A stretch of 64,000 nt of DNA from Bettongia penicillata ogilbyi (taxonomy: Eukaryota; Chordata; Mammalia; Diprotodontia; Potoroidae): NCBI GenBank assembly GCA_023548195.1, contig JAJHZJ010000014.1, forward strand, positions 19,417,718 through 19,481,717, read 5' to 3'. Position 1 is the first letter of the stretch, and each line of letters starts with the position of its first letter. Below, in pieces: positions 31,966-42,619 of this stretch. The position numbers and the translations under genes were made by a program. Under the pieces are notes generated by a model. The model did not search any database, was not told the DNA's origin, and saw only the letters and a program-made list of their open reading frames with translations.

Positions 31966-33550
31966 CCATTATCACTAGTACAAAAATAACTTGAAAGATT
32001 ACATGTTAAATATCAAAGTGATTCCTGCTTCAAATGTTCCTCCAAATATCCTGGATAATCTTCTGAACAGCAAAATGGAATGGAGTTCCTAACACAAAGT
32101 ACTCTTTTGATTGAAGGAATTTGCCCTGAGTAATTATTTTTTAAGGGCAGACAAAGTGCTCATAATTTTGCTTCTGTGTGTAGCTATAGAATCATTTCTT
32201 TTTAAATAAACAAATATTACAATTTCTATTTGCATTGTAAGTGGTGTTTTTCCTTTTTTTAAGTGGGAGTCAAAATATGAGCTGCAACATGCAAAGACTA
32301 AGCAGTAAGTTAAAAAAATTCAAATTCTATTTTAATCTTTGTTTTGATGTCATATGACACTTGACAACATCTTTGTACACAAGTTTCTTATCTAAAGAAT
32401 GGGAAAAAAAAAGCGTTGATTTTATTGAGTTCCTTTGAGAAGAAAATATCAAATGAAAAATGCTGAAGAAGCAGTCAAAAACATATCTTCAAAAGTAGAT
32501 CCAATATTCAGGCTTGCAAATATCTGTGATAAAATGCAGGCTCTAAAGCAAGGTTCAATGCTGATATTTTCAGACACATTATTCACTTAGGGTTAGGGTT
32601 TGAAGAAAATCAGATTATATTTAAAGAATTTTAGGGGATAACTAAGAATTTTAATGAAAATTTAAAATATGCTGGACTAGTACTGTACTTCTATCCAGTC
32701 ATACTGGACATTACATATACAATTATTTGATTTTAGGAAATAGATGAAGGGCTAAAAACCATGTTTATAAATGGACTGATTTTTCTAAAGTTATTTGTTA
32801 AACAGAACACTTCTTTTTTGTAACTGGTTAGATGGAAGTGAGTGGAAAACAACTTTAAAATATTTTTTAAATTAATAAATTTGAACAGCTTTAATAAAAA
32901 CTGTATCAATAAATAACATAGTTCACATTCTTTGAAACACCAGAATCCTCCCTGCTCTTTCATAAATATGTTATCTGATGTCAATCATATTTTAATTAAA
33001 TTGACCATGAAAAAAAAAACTTTTGACATGATTTTTTCAACATCTGGCTCCCTTGACTTGTACATCACAGATGCAATTTTAACAACCCCTGTTTATGCTT
33101 CATGAAAAATAAATGTACCTGCAAATAGCCAAGAACAGCTGTATTTTTATTAAGAGGTAAAAGCAAGAAACTATTAAGTAAAGTCATATAAAAGTTAAAA
33201 CATAAATGAAAAATACCAGAAGTTGTGGTAAATGTGCCAATTCTGGAGTTAGGTAGGGGCTCGATTTGCTTTGTTCCTAGCCAAGTTAAGTATCAAACTC
33301 AAGGAGAAAGTCTAGGTTCTTTTCTTTGGCCAAGCTATCATCTGAACTTTGATAAGAAAACATGCTGAGAATACTATCTATTCCTAAAAAACAGACTTCC
33401 TTAGTAAGGTTCAAAGCATTCTCATGAAAGAAGTAATCTCTTTAATTAGGACTGCTTTCTAGAGCAAAACAAGTAGGAATGCTGATGACCCAAATAGCTT
33501 ACCGCCTTCACATTACTCTTGAGTTTTGAGCACTGCAAATAATATTTAAT
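31966..33550. other. Repeat-poor block with no recognised feature
   Basis: About 1.6 kb with no assigned repeat. TTAGGGTTAGGGTTT at about 32588 is only two and a half telomere-like units and is probably chance. Confidence 0.35.
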
Positions 33551-33554
33551 TATC

Positions 33555-33915
33555 CTTCATTAATCAATCAACTAGTATTTAGAAATACTGTGTGTGCATA
33601 TATAGATATATATATATGTGTGTGTGTGTGTGTCTGTGTGTCTGTGTGTCTGTGTAAATATAATATATATGTATATATATATATACATATAAAACAAAAG
33701 GTAAACTTTTTTAACAGTTTTGAAAGAAACATGGAGTTCTAAGAACTAGAGGTGAATTGGGAGTATTGCATTTCAGTTGTAGAAGACACTGTGAAGGCAT
33801 GGAGATGATAACAAGACAATTTTGGCTGGAGGAGTTTAGGAAGGAAATAGAGTTAGAAAGAGAAATTCAGGCTACATTATGAAGAACTTTAAAAACTTAT
33901 CAGAGAAGCCAATAA
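33555..33915 (-). mobile_element. L2 3' region, split by a microsatellite
   Basis: AATCAATCAACTAGTATTTA before the microsatellite and text from about 33720 (GAGTTCTAAGAACTAG, GCTACATTATGAAGAACTTT) after it match L2 3' region in reverse complement. Weak on the right. Confidence 0.5.
33597..33690. repeat. TG/TA compound microsatellite
   Basis: TATATAGATATA, then TG repeats with TC interruptions, then ATATGTATATATATATA. Confidence 0.92.
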
Positions 33916-34460
33916 TTGATTCTTTTTCAAATAATATTTTATTTTCCCAATTACATGTAAAAATAGTTTTGAATACTCATATTTTACAATTTTAAGTTCC
34001 AAATGTTCTCTCTCCCTCTCCCCCATTCAACCTTCCTGAAACAGCCATTTGATATGAGTTATATATGTGTGATCAGGCAAAACATATTTCCATATTAGTC
34101 ATATTCTGAAAGAAGACACAGAGGGAAAAAAAGGAAAGGAAAAAAACTGCAAAAAAAAAAACCAGTGAAAAATAGTATGCTTCATCTACATTCAGGCTCC
34201 ATTAGTTCTTTCTCAGAATGTGGATAGCCTTTTTACTCATGAGTACTTTGCAACTGTCTTAGATCATTGTATTACTGAGAATAGCTATGTCATTCATAGA
34301 TGATCATTATATGCTATTGCTGTTAGCATGTACTGTGTTCTGGTTCTGTTCACTTTGCTTTGCATCGATTCATAGAATTCTTTCCAGGTTTTTCTGAAAA
34401 CTGCCTGCTCATCATTTCTTATAGCGCGATAGTATTCCATTATAATCATATACCACAATA

Positions 34461-34642
34461 GTTGGGACATCTCCAGTCAGCCTGATGAATATCTGGTCAC
34501 TGGATCCAGATAGCTCAGGAGGAGAAAGTGAGGTTGGTGACCTGCACAGCCCTCCCTCACTCAAAACAAAGTCAAATGCAAGTGATGTCATCATTTCTCT
34601 AATGTCATGGTCTTCTTTGAAAATGAAGGACAAACACAATAA
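34461..34642 (+). mobile_element. 5'-truncated SINE with RTE-like tail
   Basis: Contains TGATGAATATCTGGTCACTG, CAGGAGGAGAAAGTGAGG, AAGTGATGTCATCATTTCTC and the end AATGAAGGACAAACACAAT. CACAATA-type sequence flanks it (34451-34460 and 34643-34652, 9 of 10 matching), which fits a target-site duplication. It is inserted in the minus-strand L1. The same body is at 41690-41815 and the same tail at 5769-5862. Confidence 0.85.
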
Positions 34643-35673
34643 TAGCACAATATGTTCAGCCATTCCTTGATTGATGGTTCAATTCAATTTCCAATTCATC
34701 ATCAACACAAAAAGAGTTGCTATAAATATATTTATAAAAATAGATCCTTTTCCATTTTTTTAATCTCTACCTTATTTAATCTCTATCCTATTAGGATAAA
34801 TACCTAATGTCTAGTAGTGCCATTGTATCAAAGTGTTTGGTTACCTTTTAGGCACAGTTTCAAATTACTCTCCAGAATGGGTATATCCATTCACTACTCC
34901 ATTAACAGTGTATTAATGTCCCAATTTTGCCAAATACCCTCAAACATTTATCATTTTCCTTTTCTGTCATATTAGTCAATCTGAAAGGTGGGAGGTGGTA
35001 CACCAAGGTATTTAAATTTGCATTTCTCTAATCAAATAGTGATTTGGAGCATTTTTCATATGATTATAGATAGTTTTAATTTCTTTCTCTGAAAACTACC
35101 AGTTCATATTCTTTGACCATTTATCAACTGGGGAATGACTTGTATTCTTATAAATTTGATTCAGTTCTCTATGTATGTGAGGAATGAAGCCTTTATCAGA
35201 GATGCTTACTATAAAAATTGTTTCCCAGATTTCTGTTTTCCTTTTAACCTTGACTACAATTGTTTTGTTTATGCAAACACATTTAATTTCATATAAAAAT
35301 ACCAAATTATATATCGAGTTATAGATACATAATACTAAAATATCAAAATTATCCATTTTACATCTTGTAATGCTCTCTATTGCTTTGTCATAAATTCTTC
35401 CCTTTTCTATAAATCTGACTGATAAACTATTCCTTGCTCTCTCAATTTGTTTATGGTGTCATATTTTATGTCTAAATCATGTAACTATTTTGACTTTATC
35501 TTGATCTATAGAGTAATATGCTGGTCTATACCTAGTTTCTACCATACTTTACAGTTTTCTCAGAAGTTTTTATCAAACTCTGAATTCTTGTCCCAAAACC
35601 TAGGGTCTTTGGATTTATTAAACACTAGATTACTATGGTCCTTTATTACTGTGTCTTGTGTACCTAACCTATT

Positions 35674-35889
35674 TCACTGATCCATCACTCTATTTCTTGG
35701 CCAGAACCAGATTGTTTTGGTGATTATTACTTTATAATGTAGTTTGAGATCTGCTACACTGAGACCACCTTCTTTTATTTTGTAATTAATTCTCTTGATA
35801 TTCTTGGCCTTTTCTTCTTCCAAATAAATTTTGTTACTATCTTTCCTAGCTCTATAAAATAAATTTTGGTAGTCTGATTGGTTTGGCAC
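35674..35889 (-). pseudogene. L1 ORF2p fragment (post-RT segment)
   Basis: 71 codons ending before a stop. R-I-N-x-K-I-K-E-G-G-L-S-V-A-D-L-K-L-H-Y-K and T-I-W-F-W-P-R-N-R are the conserved segment between the RT and the C-terminal domain of L1 ORF2 (W-Y-W-x-x-N-R elsewhere). Decayed on both sides. Confidence 0.85.
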
Positions 35890-36239
35890 TGAATGAGTAA
35901 ATTAATTTAGGTAGAATTATCATTTTATTATATTGTCTCAGTCTACCCAGGAGTACTTGATATTTTTTCATTGTTTGGACCTGACTTTATTTACGTGAAA
36001 AATGTTTTATGATTGTGTTTCTGTAGTTCCTGGGTTTGTCTTGGGAGGTAGACTCCCAAATATTCTATATTGTCTACAGTTATTTTAGGGGAATTTCTCT
36101 TTCTATCACTTGCTGCTGGACTTTATTGATAATATATAGAAATGCTGATGCTTTATTTAGGTTTATTTTATATCCTGTAATTTCCTAAAGCTGTTATTTC
36201 TACTAGTTATTTTTAGTCGATTCTCTAAGTATACCATCT

Positions 36240-37080
36240 ATTAATAAATACAGCAAAAAAAAAGATCAAATATTTGATGAGATAGAGGAAGCTGTGAAAT
36301 TGGAGAACATGTACAACATGCTGAAACAGAGTAGTTCGAAAGAGAAATGAAAATTACAGGAACAGAATTTATGGCCTGCACAGTAAATATAATGAGCATA
36401 ATAGAAAAATTGTAATCTACAAGTGCAAGCCTCTCCAAGGAAACAAAAGAAAGAGAAGATTAAGAACACAAAAATACAGAAGTGAAGGACAATCTAGAAG
36501 GAAAGCAAAAAAATATTTAAAGAAATATGCTCAATATTCTAGCAAAATATTGATCTTGAAGACAAGATACATACAGACAACCTAAGGATCTTGAGTCTCC
36601 CAAAAGAACAGTAAATGACAAAAACCCTTAGCATAATAACAAATGAAATAATAATAATAAAAGCATTGCCTAGAATTTCTGAACATAGAAAATTAACTAT
36701 CAGTGGAAAAAAGTCACAGATCATCTTGAGGGGGAAAAACAAGCCTAAAAACTCCAAGATGTGTCACTAGAGGAAATTTTTTAATAAATAAATAGATAAA
36801 TACTTTTTTAAAAAGTCCAATGCATTTAGTGGGCAAATTTAACAACTCAATTCAGATGCAAGTTCTTCAAGCAATTAGAAAAAAGATTTTCAAATAGAAA
36901 GGAAACCAAATGATACAAGAGTATTCTATACACACGTATAAAATATAGAAGGGAAGGAAATAATATACTCCAAACAGCAAAAAAGCTCAAGAGGAGTCCA
37001 GGATATGACTGTACACGAAAAAAAGATAGATGTTCAATAGTAAAGACCTATTCAAAAAATTATTACAGGGAAAATTAGAA
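36240..37080 (+). mobile_element. L1 ORF1 region, decayed
   Basis: GACAACCTAAGGATCTTGAG near 36577 corresponds to the R-R-N-N-L-R-I-L signature. Text from about 36830 (AATTTAACAACTCAATTCAG, GATGCAAGTTCTTCAAGCAA) is also ORF1-like. No long frame remains. Its orientation is opposite to the L1 that ends at 36235. Confidence 0.6.
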
Positions 37081-37217
37081 TGGAGGAGATTATTTGCTTC
37101 TCAAACACCACCAAACAATAGAAATGTAGAAGGAATCAATAAAGGGAACAGGCAAGGATAGAAGAATTGACAGAGTGTTAGTGAAGGACTTCTTTCTAAA
37201 AGTACACAAAGATAAAG

Positions 37218-37489
37218 TGGAGCTAAGATGGTAGAGTAGAGAAGTACTGACCTGAATGCTTCCAACATTCCCCTCCAAACAACTTAAAATAATACCTTAA
37301 GTCAAGTTCTGAAGTGGCTAAGAAAAATGGACAATGTTATCACATAAAGGTGGCAAGCAAGGAAACGTTTTAAAATGATGGGGGGCCAGGCAATTCTTGA
37401 ACCTCACTTTCATCTAAATTGGTCCAATGGGTGAATATGCATATATCTATAAATAGATATAGATTAGATAGATAGACAGACAGACAGAC

Positions 37490-37549
<60 letters not shown>

Positions 37550-37566
37550 GGATGGATGGATGGATG

Positions 37567-37636
<70 letters not shown>

Positions 37637-39940
37637 CAGAGACTCAGGTATGGAAATCTATCTCATCCAACAGGGAAATAGGGAAAGAAGCGGGGAAAGC
37701 AAAAAAGGGAAGAGATAAGAGAAAAAAATGGACTTAAAGGAAGTGGTCAGAAACAACACGGATTTTAGAGGAAGGAAAGAATAGAAAGAAAGATAAAAGG
37801 AAGAAAATAGGATAGAAGGAAATATACAGTTAATAATCATAACTGCAAACACGATTGGCATAAATTCACCAATAAAACAGACGCAGACAGTGGAATGGAC
37901 TAGGAACCAGAAGCCAACAACATAATGTTTACAAGGAACAAACTTGTAACGGAGACACCTAGAGTTAAAATAAGGAGCAGAAGCAGAATCTATTACGCAC
38001 TAGTTCAAGTTAAAAAAAAAAGAAAGGCAGGAATAGTCATCATAATCTCAGCAAAAGAAAAAAGCAGGTCTAATTAAAAGAGACAAGCAAAGCAGCTACA
38101 TATTGATAAAAGGCATTAGACAATGAAGTAATATCAATACTAAAAATATAGCACAGTCTTCAAATTCTTAAAGAAAAAATTAAATGAATTACAGGAGAAA
38201 ATAGCAAACTATACTAGTAGGAGATCTCTGTCAGAGATAGATAAATCTAACTATAAAATATATAAGAAAGAAGTTGAGGGAATGAATAGGATCCTAGAAA
38301 AGTTAACTATGTTAGACCTCTGGAAAAAACTGAATGGCACTAGAAAGGAACATATCTTTTTCTCAGCTGTATGACACCTTCACAAAAAATGACCATGAAT
38401 TTGGGCATGAAAACTAGAACCAAATGTAGAAAAGCAGAAATATTAGATGCATCCTTTTCTGACCATAATGCAATAAACATTACATCCAAAAAAAGAGTTG
38501 TAAAAGAACAGATTAAAAAATAATTAGAAAATTAATAATCTAATCCTAAAGAATGAGTGAGTCAAAGAATAAATCATATAAACAATCAACAATTTCTTTA
38601 AAGAGAAAGATAACAATGAGAGCATTCTGAAATTTGTGAGATGCAGCCATTTTTTACATCTCTAAATACCTACATCAATTAAAAAAAAGAGTAAATCAAA
38701 GAATTGGGAATGCAACTTTAAAAAACAACAGAAAAAGAACAAATTTTAAATCTTCAATTAAGCACCAAAATGGAAATCCTGAAAATCAAAAAAGGGACAC
38801 ATAAAATTGAAAAATAAAATCCACTGAACTAATAAATAATACTAGGAACTGGTTTTTAAATAACACATACACAACAAAATAGAGAAACTATTAATTAATT
38901 TTAATAAAGAAGATAACTAAATTACTAGCATCAAAAATAAAAATAAAATATGCCACAATGAAGATTAATTTAAAACAACTATCAGCAGTTATTTTGCCCA
39001 ATTATATGCCAATAAATCTGACAATCTAAGTGAACTGGGTGAATATTTCAAAAAATATATAAACTGCCAAGATTAAGAGAAGAAATAGAATACATAAATA
39101 ACTCTCTTAGAAAAATGGGAAAAAATCAATAAGCTCCCTAAAAAAAAATCATCAAGACCAGGAGCATTCAGTGAATTGTACCAAGCATTTAAAAAAGAAT
39201 ATATAAACTATCTGAAAAATATATAAGGAATCCTAACAAATCAGACCCATATTTGTGTTATGAAATTAAACAGGGAAAGCAAAAACAAGAGAGAGAAAAA
39301 TAGACTAATGTGATTAATGAATATCAATGCCAAAAAAAAATTAAATACTAGCAGGAGGTTAGGTTGTAGCAATATATCACCAAGATCATATACTATGACT
39401 CTATGGTAGTTATACCCGAAATGCAGAGCTAGTTCAATACTAGGAAAAAAATCATATGATTCCATCAATCAAAGCAGAAAAGGCTTTTGATAAAATACAA
39501 TGCCTATTCCTATTAAAAACATTAGAAAACATAGTAATTGGTGGAGTTTTGCTTAAAATGACAAGTAGTGTATTTCTAAAACCAAAATAAAGCATTATCT
39601 ATAATAGGGGTAAACCCAAAGCATTCCCAATAAGATCAGGGTTGAAGCAAGGATGTCTATTATCACCACTATTTTTTAATATTGTATTAGAAATGTTAAC
39701 TATTACAATAAGAAATTGAAGAAATAAAAATATACAGTGAGGAAATAAAATCATCACCCTTTGTGGATGATATCATTCCATACTTACACAACCCTTGAGA
39801 ATCGACTGAACAACTAATTGAAACAAGTAACAACTTTAGCAAAGTTGTAATATTTAAAATAAACCTACATAAATGACCAGCATTTCTATACATTACCAAC
39901 AAAACCCAGAGAGTTAAATTTATATTCCCTTTGGGCAGAG
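37218..39940 (+). mobile_element. L1: 5' end stub, inter-ORF region and ORF2
   Basis: Starts with GCTAAGATGGTAGAGTAGAG, an L1 5'-UTR-like start, and CATTCCCCTCCAAACAACTT. It passes directly to the inter-ORF text CTCACTTTCATCTAAATTGG, so ORF1 is missing. After the GATA array comes ORF2: the endonuclease retains S-D-H at 38458-38466 (F-S-D-H-N-A), and RT motif F-V-D-D lies at 39760-39771, where F-A-D-D is expected. Frameshifts and stops throughout. Ends at about 39940 beside a GAGACA array. No 3' UTR. Confidence 0.85.
37461..37641 (+). repeat. GATA tetranucleotide array with GACA and GGAT blocks
   Basis: About 180 bases: GACA units, many GATA units, five GGAT/TGGA-type units near 37548-37568, then GATA again. 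It sits in the L1 inter-ORF region. Likely to vary in length. Confidence 0.97.
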
Positions 39941-39960
39941 GACTGGAAGGTCTCCTATGT

Positions 39961-40147
39961 GGAGAGAGAAGAGAGAAAAATGGAAGGGGAGAGACAGACA
40001 GAGAGAGAGAGACAGAGAGAGAGAGACAGAGAGAGAGACACAGAGACACAGAGAGAGACACAGAGAGAGACAGAGACAGAGAGAGAGACAGAGAGAGACA
40101 CACAGAGAGAGAGAGAGACAGAGACAGAGAGAGACAGAGAGAGAGAA
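39961..40147 (+). repeat. GAGA/GACA simple repeat
   Basis: Irregular GAGAGACA array, 187 bases. All six reading frames here that look long (Arg/Glu-rich on plus, Ser/Leu-rich on minus) are low-complexity artefacts. Confidence 0.96.
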
Positions 40148-40149
40148 TA

Positions 40150-40905
40150 TTCATATATCTGGGGATATACTTCAAGAGAAGACCAGGAGATGGACATGTT
40201 GAGAGACAGGCAGAACACGTGCACACTTGTACATGCACACACATTAACAGGAAGACAGGGAGAGAGCAGGCATGGGCTTTTAAATAATGGACTGTAATTC
40301 TGGAGTTTCAGATATGTAGGGGAGCAAGCCCCCATCTAGTCCCTTGACTTTCAGCATTTGTAGCCCTAGATACTACTGAGAATGAAATTCCGCTCCATAA
40401 CATTGTTCTTTCTCTCCTGGTTTGAGTGTCCCAGATGATAATCTATATAAATTTTTTCTAATTTCTGTGAATTACTTTCTTTAATAAGGAAGTTGACTAG
40501 TTATTCATTAGATTTTTGTATTACTACTGTTTTGTGGGAAAGAAGTTAGAGAGTGTAAGCAAAGAGTGAAGTAGCTTTTATTCTGAACCCAGATTCATAC
40601 CCCTAGATAAGAGATATTAGAGGTAACAAATAGATATAATTCTCACCCAATGCCTCCCTGGGAAAATAAAAGGAATATCCACCAGATTCAGTGGTCCTAG
40701 ACCTACCCTACCTTTTCCCTATTGAGACTATTGGGATGGCCCTACTCCTATTCTCACCTAAAATCATATTTATCTGTGCTTTTGGCCACAATTTAGCTCC
40801 CGAATTAAGCAGAAGGAGTCAAGTAGAAGAGATTAAGTGATTTCAAAGGTATTTTAATGACCTCAAAGTTCTCCCTGAAACAAAAGCCATCTTCTTCTGT
40901 ATCAA
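40150..40905. other. No recognised feature
   Basis: About 750 bases that follow the microsatellite. The text up to 40810 has a repeat-like composition, but no family or terminal repeats could be assigned. Confidence 0.35.
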
Positions 40906-40914
40906 TATTCTACA

Positions 40915-41125
40915 GTGAGAGGCAATGTGGTATAATGGACAGAAAAACTACCATAAAGCCAGGAAGTCCTGGGTATTACTCCCACTTTTAACATATACTT
41001 GACTATGTAACCCTGGAGAAATAAACTTAACCTCTTGGTGCTCTACACAAATTTCTAAGACTAAGTTCTAGAGAAGCAACCAATCATCACTGGTAGAGGG
41101 TGTTTCCTTTCCTAGGAGTTCCCTA
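40915..41125 (+). mobile_element. MON1-like core-SINE, diverged
   Basis: GGCAATGTGGTATAATGGAC (A-box region), GCCAGGAAGTCCTGGGTATT (decayed B box), ACTATGTAACCCTGGAGAAA, then TCTAAGACTAAGTTCTAGAG and TGGTAGAGGGTGTTTCCTTT. All parts are in MON1 order. Ends near AGTTCCCTAATA. Confidence 0.7.
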
Positions 41126-41344
41126 ATACTATCCTCTATTGTTATGATATTCTTATATAGCTGTGAGTCATTTAAAGAATTAAAATTGAGGCTCACCCAA
41201 AGGGCAATTATATCGTGTAGTAGGCACATGGAGACTTGCAACATTTATGAAAAAAGATTTATAAAGGAAAAGCTGAATAAAAATAATATCAAAGAAATTA
41301 TATAAATCAAAGAAAAAATATATATCAAATAAATTAAAGTATCA

Positions 41345-41815
41345 GCAAAGTTAGAGGCAGTGTAGTATAGTGAGGAAAATATTGGAATCAGAGGAGCTGG
41401 GTTCAAATTCTCTATCTTTTACTTTCTGTGTGACCTTAGGCACTCTGAAGCCCATAGATTGGACAACAATAGGTCCTACCCAAGCTCCACTTAATTACTG
41501 TTTTCTGGACCCTCCTGGCTTAGAGTGATTATTAGCAGTAACTGCTTCCCTTTCTCTTCCATCTTGATTTAGTTATTTTTCCTTTTGCTCATTAGAGGGG
41601 CCATTCCCTGACTACTTCTTAAAGAGGCCAGTTCACTGAATGGGTGTTACCTCCATCTAAGTGAGTACCTAAAAAGGCCTTAGCCTAAAAAGGCCAAGTT
41701 CTCCCATTGCATCCTGGGCCATCTTCAGTTATCGTGATGAATATCTGGTCACTGGATCCAGATGGCTCAGGAGGAGAAAGTGAGGCTGGTGACCTTGCAC
41801 AGCTGATCTTCACTG
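41345..41815 (+). mobile_element. Composite SINE: tRNA-like head and RTE-like body
   Basis: Head AGGCAGTGTAGTATAGTGAG with the B box GGGTTCAAATTC near 41398, core TGTGTGACCTTAGGCA, then a middle region (CATTAGAGGGGCCATTCCCT) and AAGTTCTCCCATTGCATCCT, followed by TGATGAATATCTGGTCACTG and AGTGAGGCTGGTGACCTTGC. Body shared with 34461-34642. The final tail (the AAGGACAAAC end) is missing. Confidence 0.72.
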
Positions 41816-41907
41816 ATTGATCCCTCTATGCCCATTTTCTCACATGGAGTGTCCTATACCAATAAAGAGCACATTCCAGATCCTGTCTTTCTCTGTCTCT
41901 GACAAAA

Positions 41908-41912
41908 GAAAA

Positions 41913-41959
<47 letters not shown>

Positions 41960-41964
41960 TATGT
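41908..41964. repeat. A13 plus TA dinucleotide array
   Basis: A run followed by about 20 TA units. Confidence 0.95.
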
Positions 41965-42490
41965 ACAGCCAATTCAACTATAATAAATTCATTAAAACAG
42001 AGTGCATTCACCATAGCAAATAACTGGATGAGATATTTCATTCATTTAAAGGGCATAAACAGAGACAATCTCTAAGTTAAGAGAAAAATCAACTAAACCC
42101 AGGGATCTTACTTCTGGTGAGAAAAGTCTTTCAGTTATGGAAATCAGGTACCTAGAGGAAGGCCCACAACCCTGGATATTGTTCCACATTATTTTTTTTA
42201 ATCAGGGATTGATATATTTTGTGATTGTTTCAAGAGCCACATTGGTAGAAAAAGATCCATGAGTTCCTCTATAGCGAGAGTGCCAAGGAAAAGAATTAGC
42301 AACCATCTTAGCTTCTGAGGATATTGTATTAGGGCTTACTATAAGAAGTAGAAAAAGACAAGAAGGCTTTGTTTGGTTTGCATCTATGTGTTGGGGGGTG
42401 GGATGGAAAGGAGCACATTGGGGAGGACCTGGACATGTGATTTTATCTCTATGGGGAAAACTGCCCCTACTGTTGCAGACCAGCAATACA
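41965..42490. other. No recognised feature
   Basis: Unassigned single-copy-looking sequence. Confidence 0.35.
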
Positions 42491-42494
42491 TAAT

Positions 42495-42605
42495 CTCATA
42501 CAATCACCTAGGATACTGAGAGGTTAAATGATGTTCATGATAACACAGCTAGTATCAAGGACAGGATTTGAACCCAAAAGGACCTGAATTAAAGTCCTAT
42601 GAGCC
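42495..42605 (-). mobile_element. MIR-type SINE fragment
   Basis: ACTGAGAGGTTAAATGATG, AACACAGCTAGTATCAAGG and GGATTTGAACCCAAAAGG are the reverse complement of MIR core and B box. Confidence 0.62.
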
Positions 42606-42619
42606 AGGTTCAAATTCTG

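Larger units (their letters stand above)
33920..36235 (-). mobile_element. L1 ORF2 3' half and 3' UTR, minus strand
   Basis: About 2.1 kb of L1 on the minus strand once the SINE insertion is removed. The left end is 3' UTR (ATTTTATTTTCCCAATTACA), then the ORF2 tail (TTCATAGAATTCTTTCCAGG, CTTATAGCGCGATAGTATTC), and farther right the ORF2 body (GGGTCTTTGGATTTATTAAA near 35605). The minus frame at 35674-35889 gives KRINYKIKEGGLSVADLKLH, matching L1 ORF2. It is truncated at about 36235, before the RT active site. Confidence 0.9.

Noticed and set aside
32586..32602. Telomere-like TTAGGGTTAGGG
   Set aside because: Only about two units, expected by chance or from small local duplication. Not an interstitial telomere array.
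37461..37641. Regular repeats considered as a CRISPR-like array
   Set aside because: Pure GATA/GACA tetranucleotides without unique spacers, and the DNA is vertebrate.
39961..40335. Several overlapping open frames of 81 to 182 codons on both strands
   Set aside because: They are translations of a GAGA/GACA microsatellite (Arg/Glu-rich or Ser/Leu-rich) and carry no domain.
40150..40905. Possible retroviral LTR next to the GAGACA array
   Set aside because: No primer-binding site, no second copy, and no gag or pol-like coding nearby.
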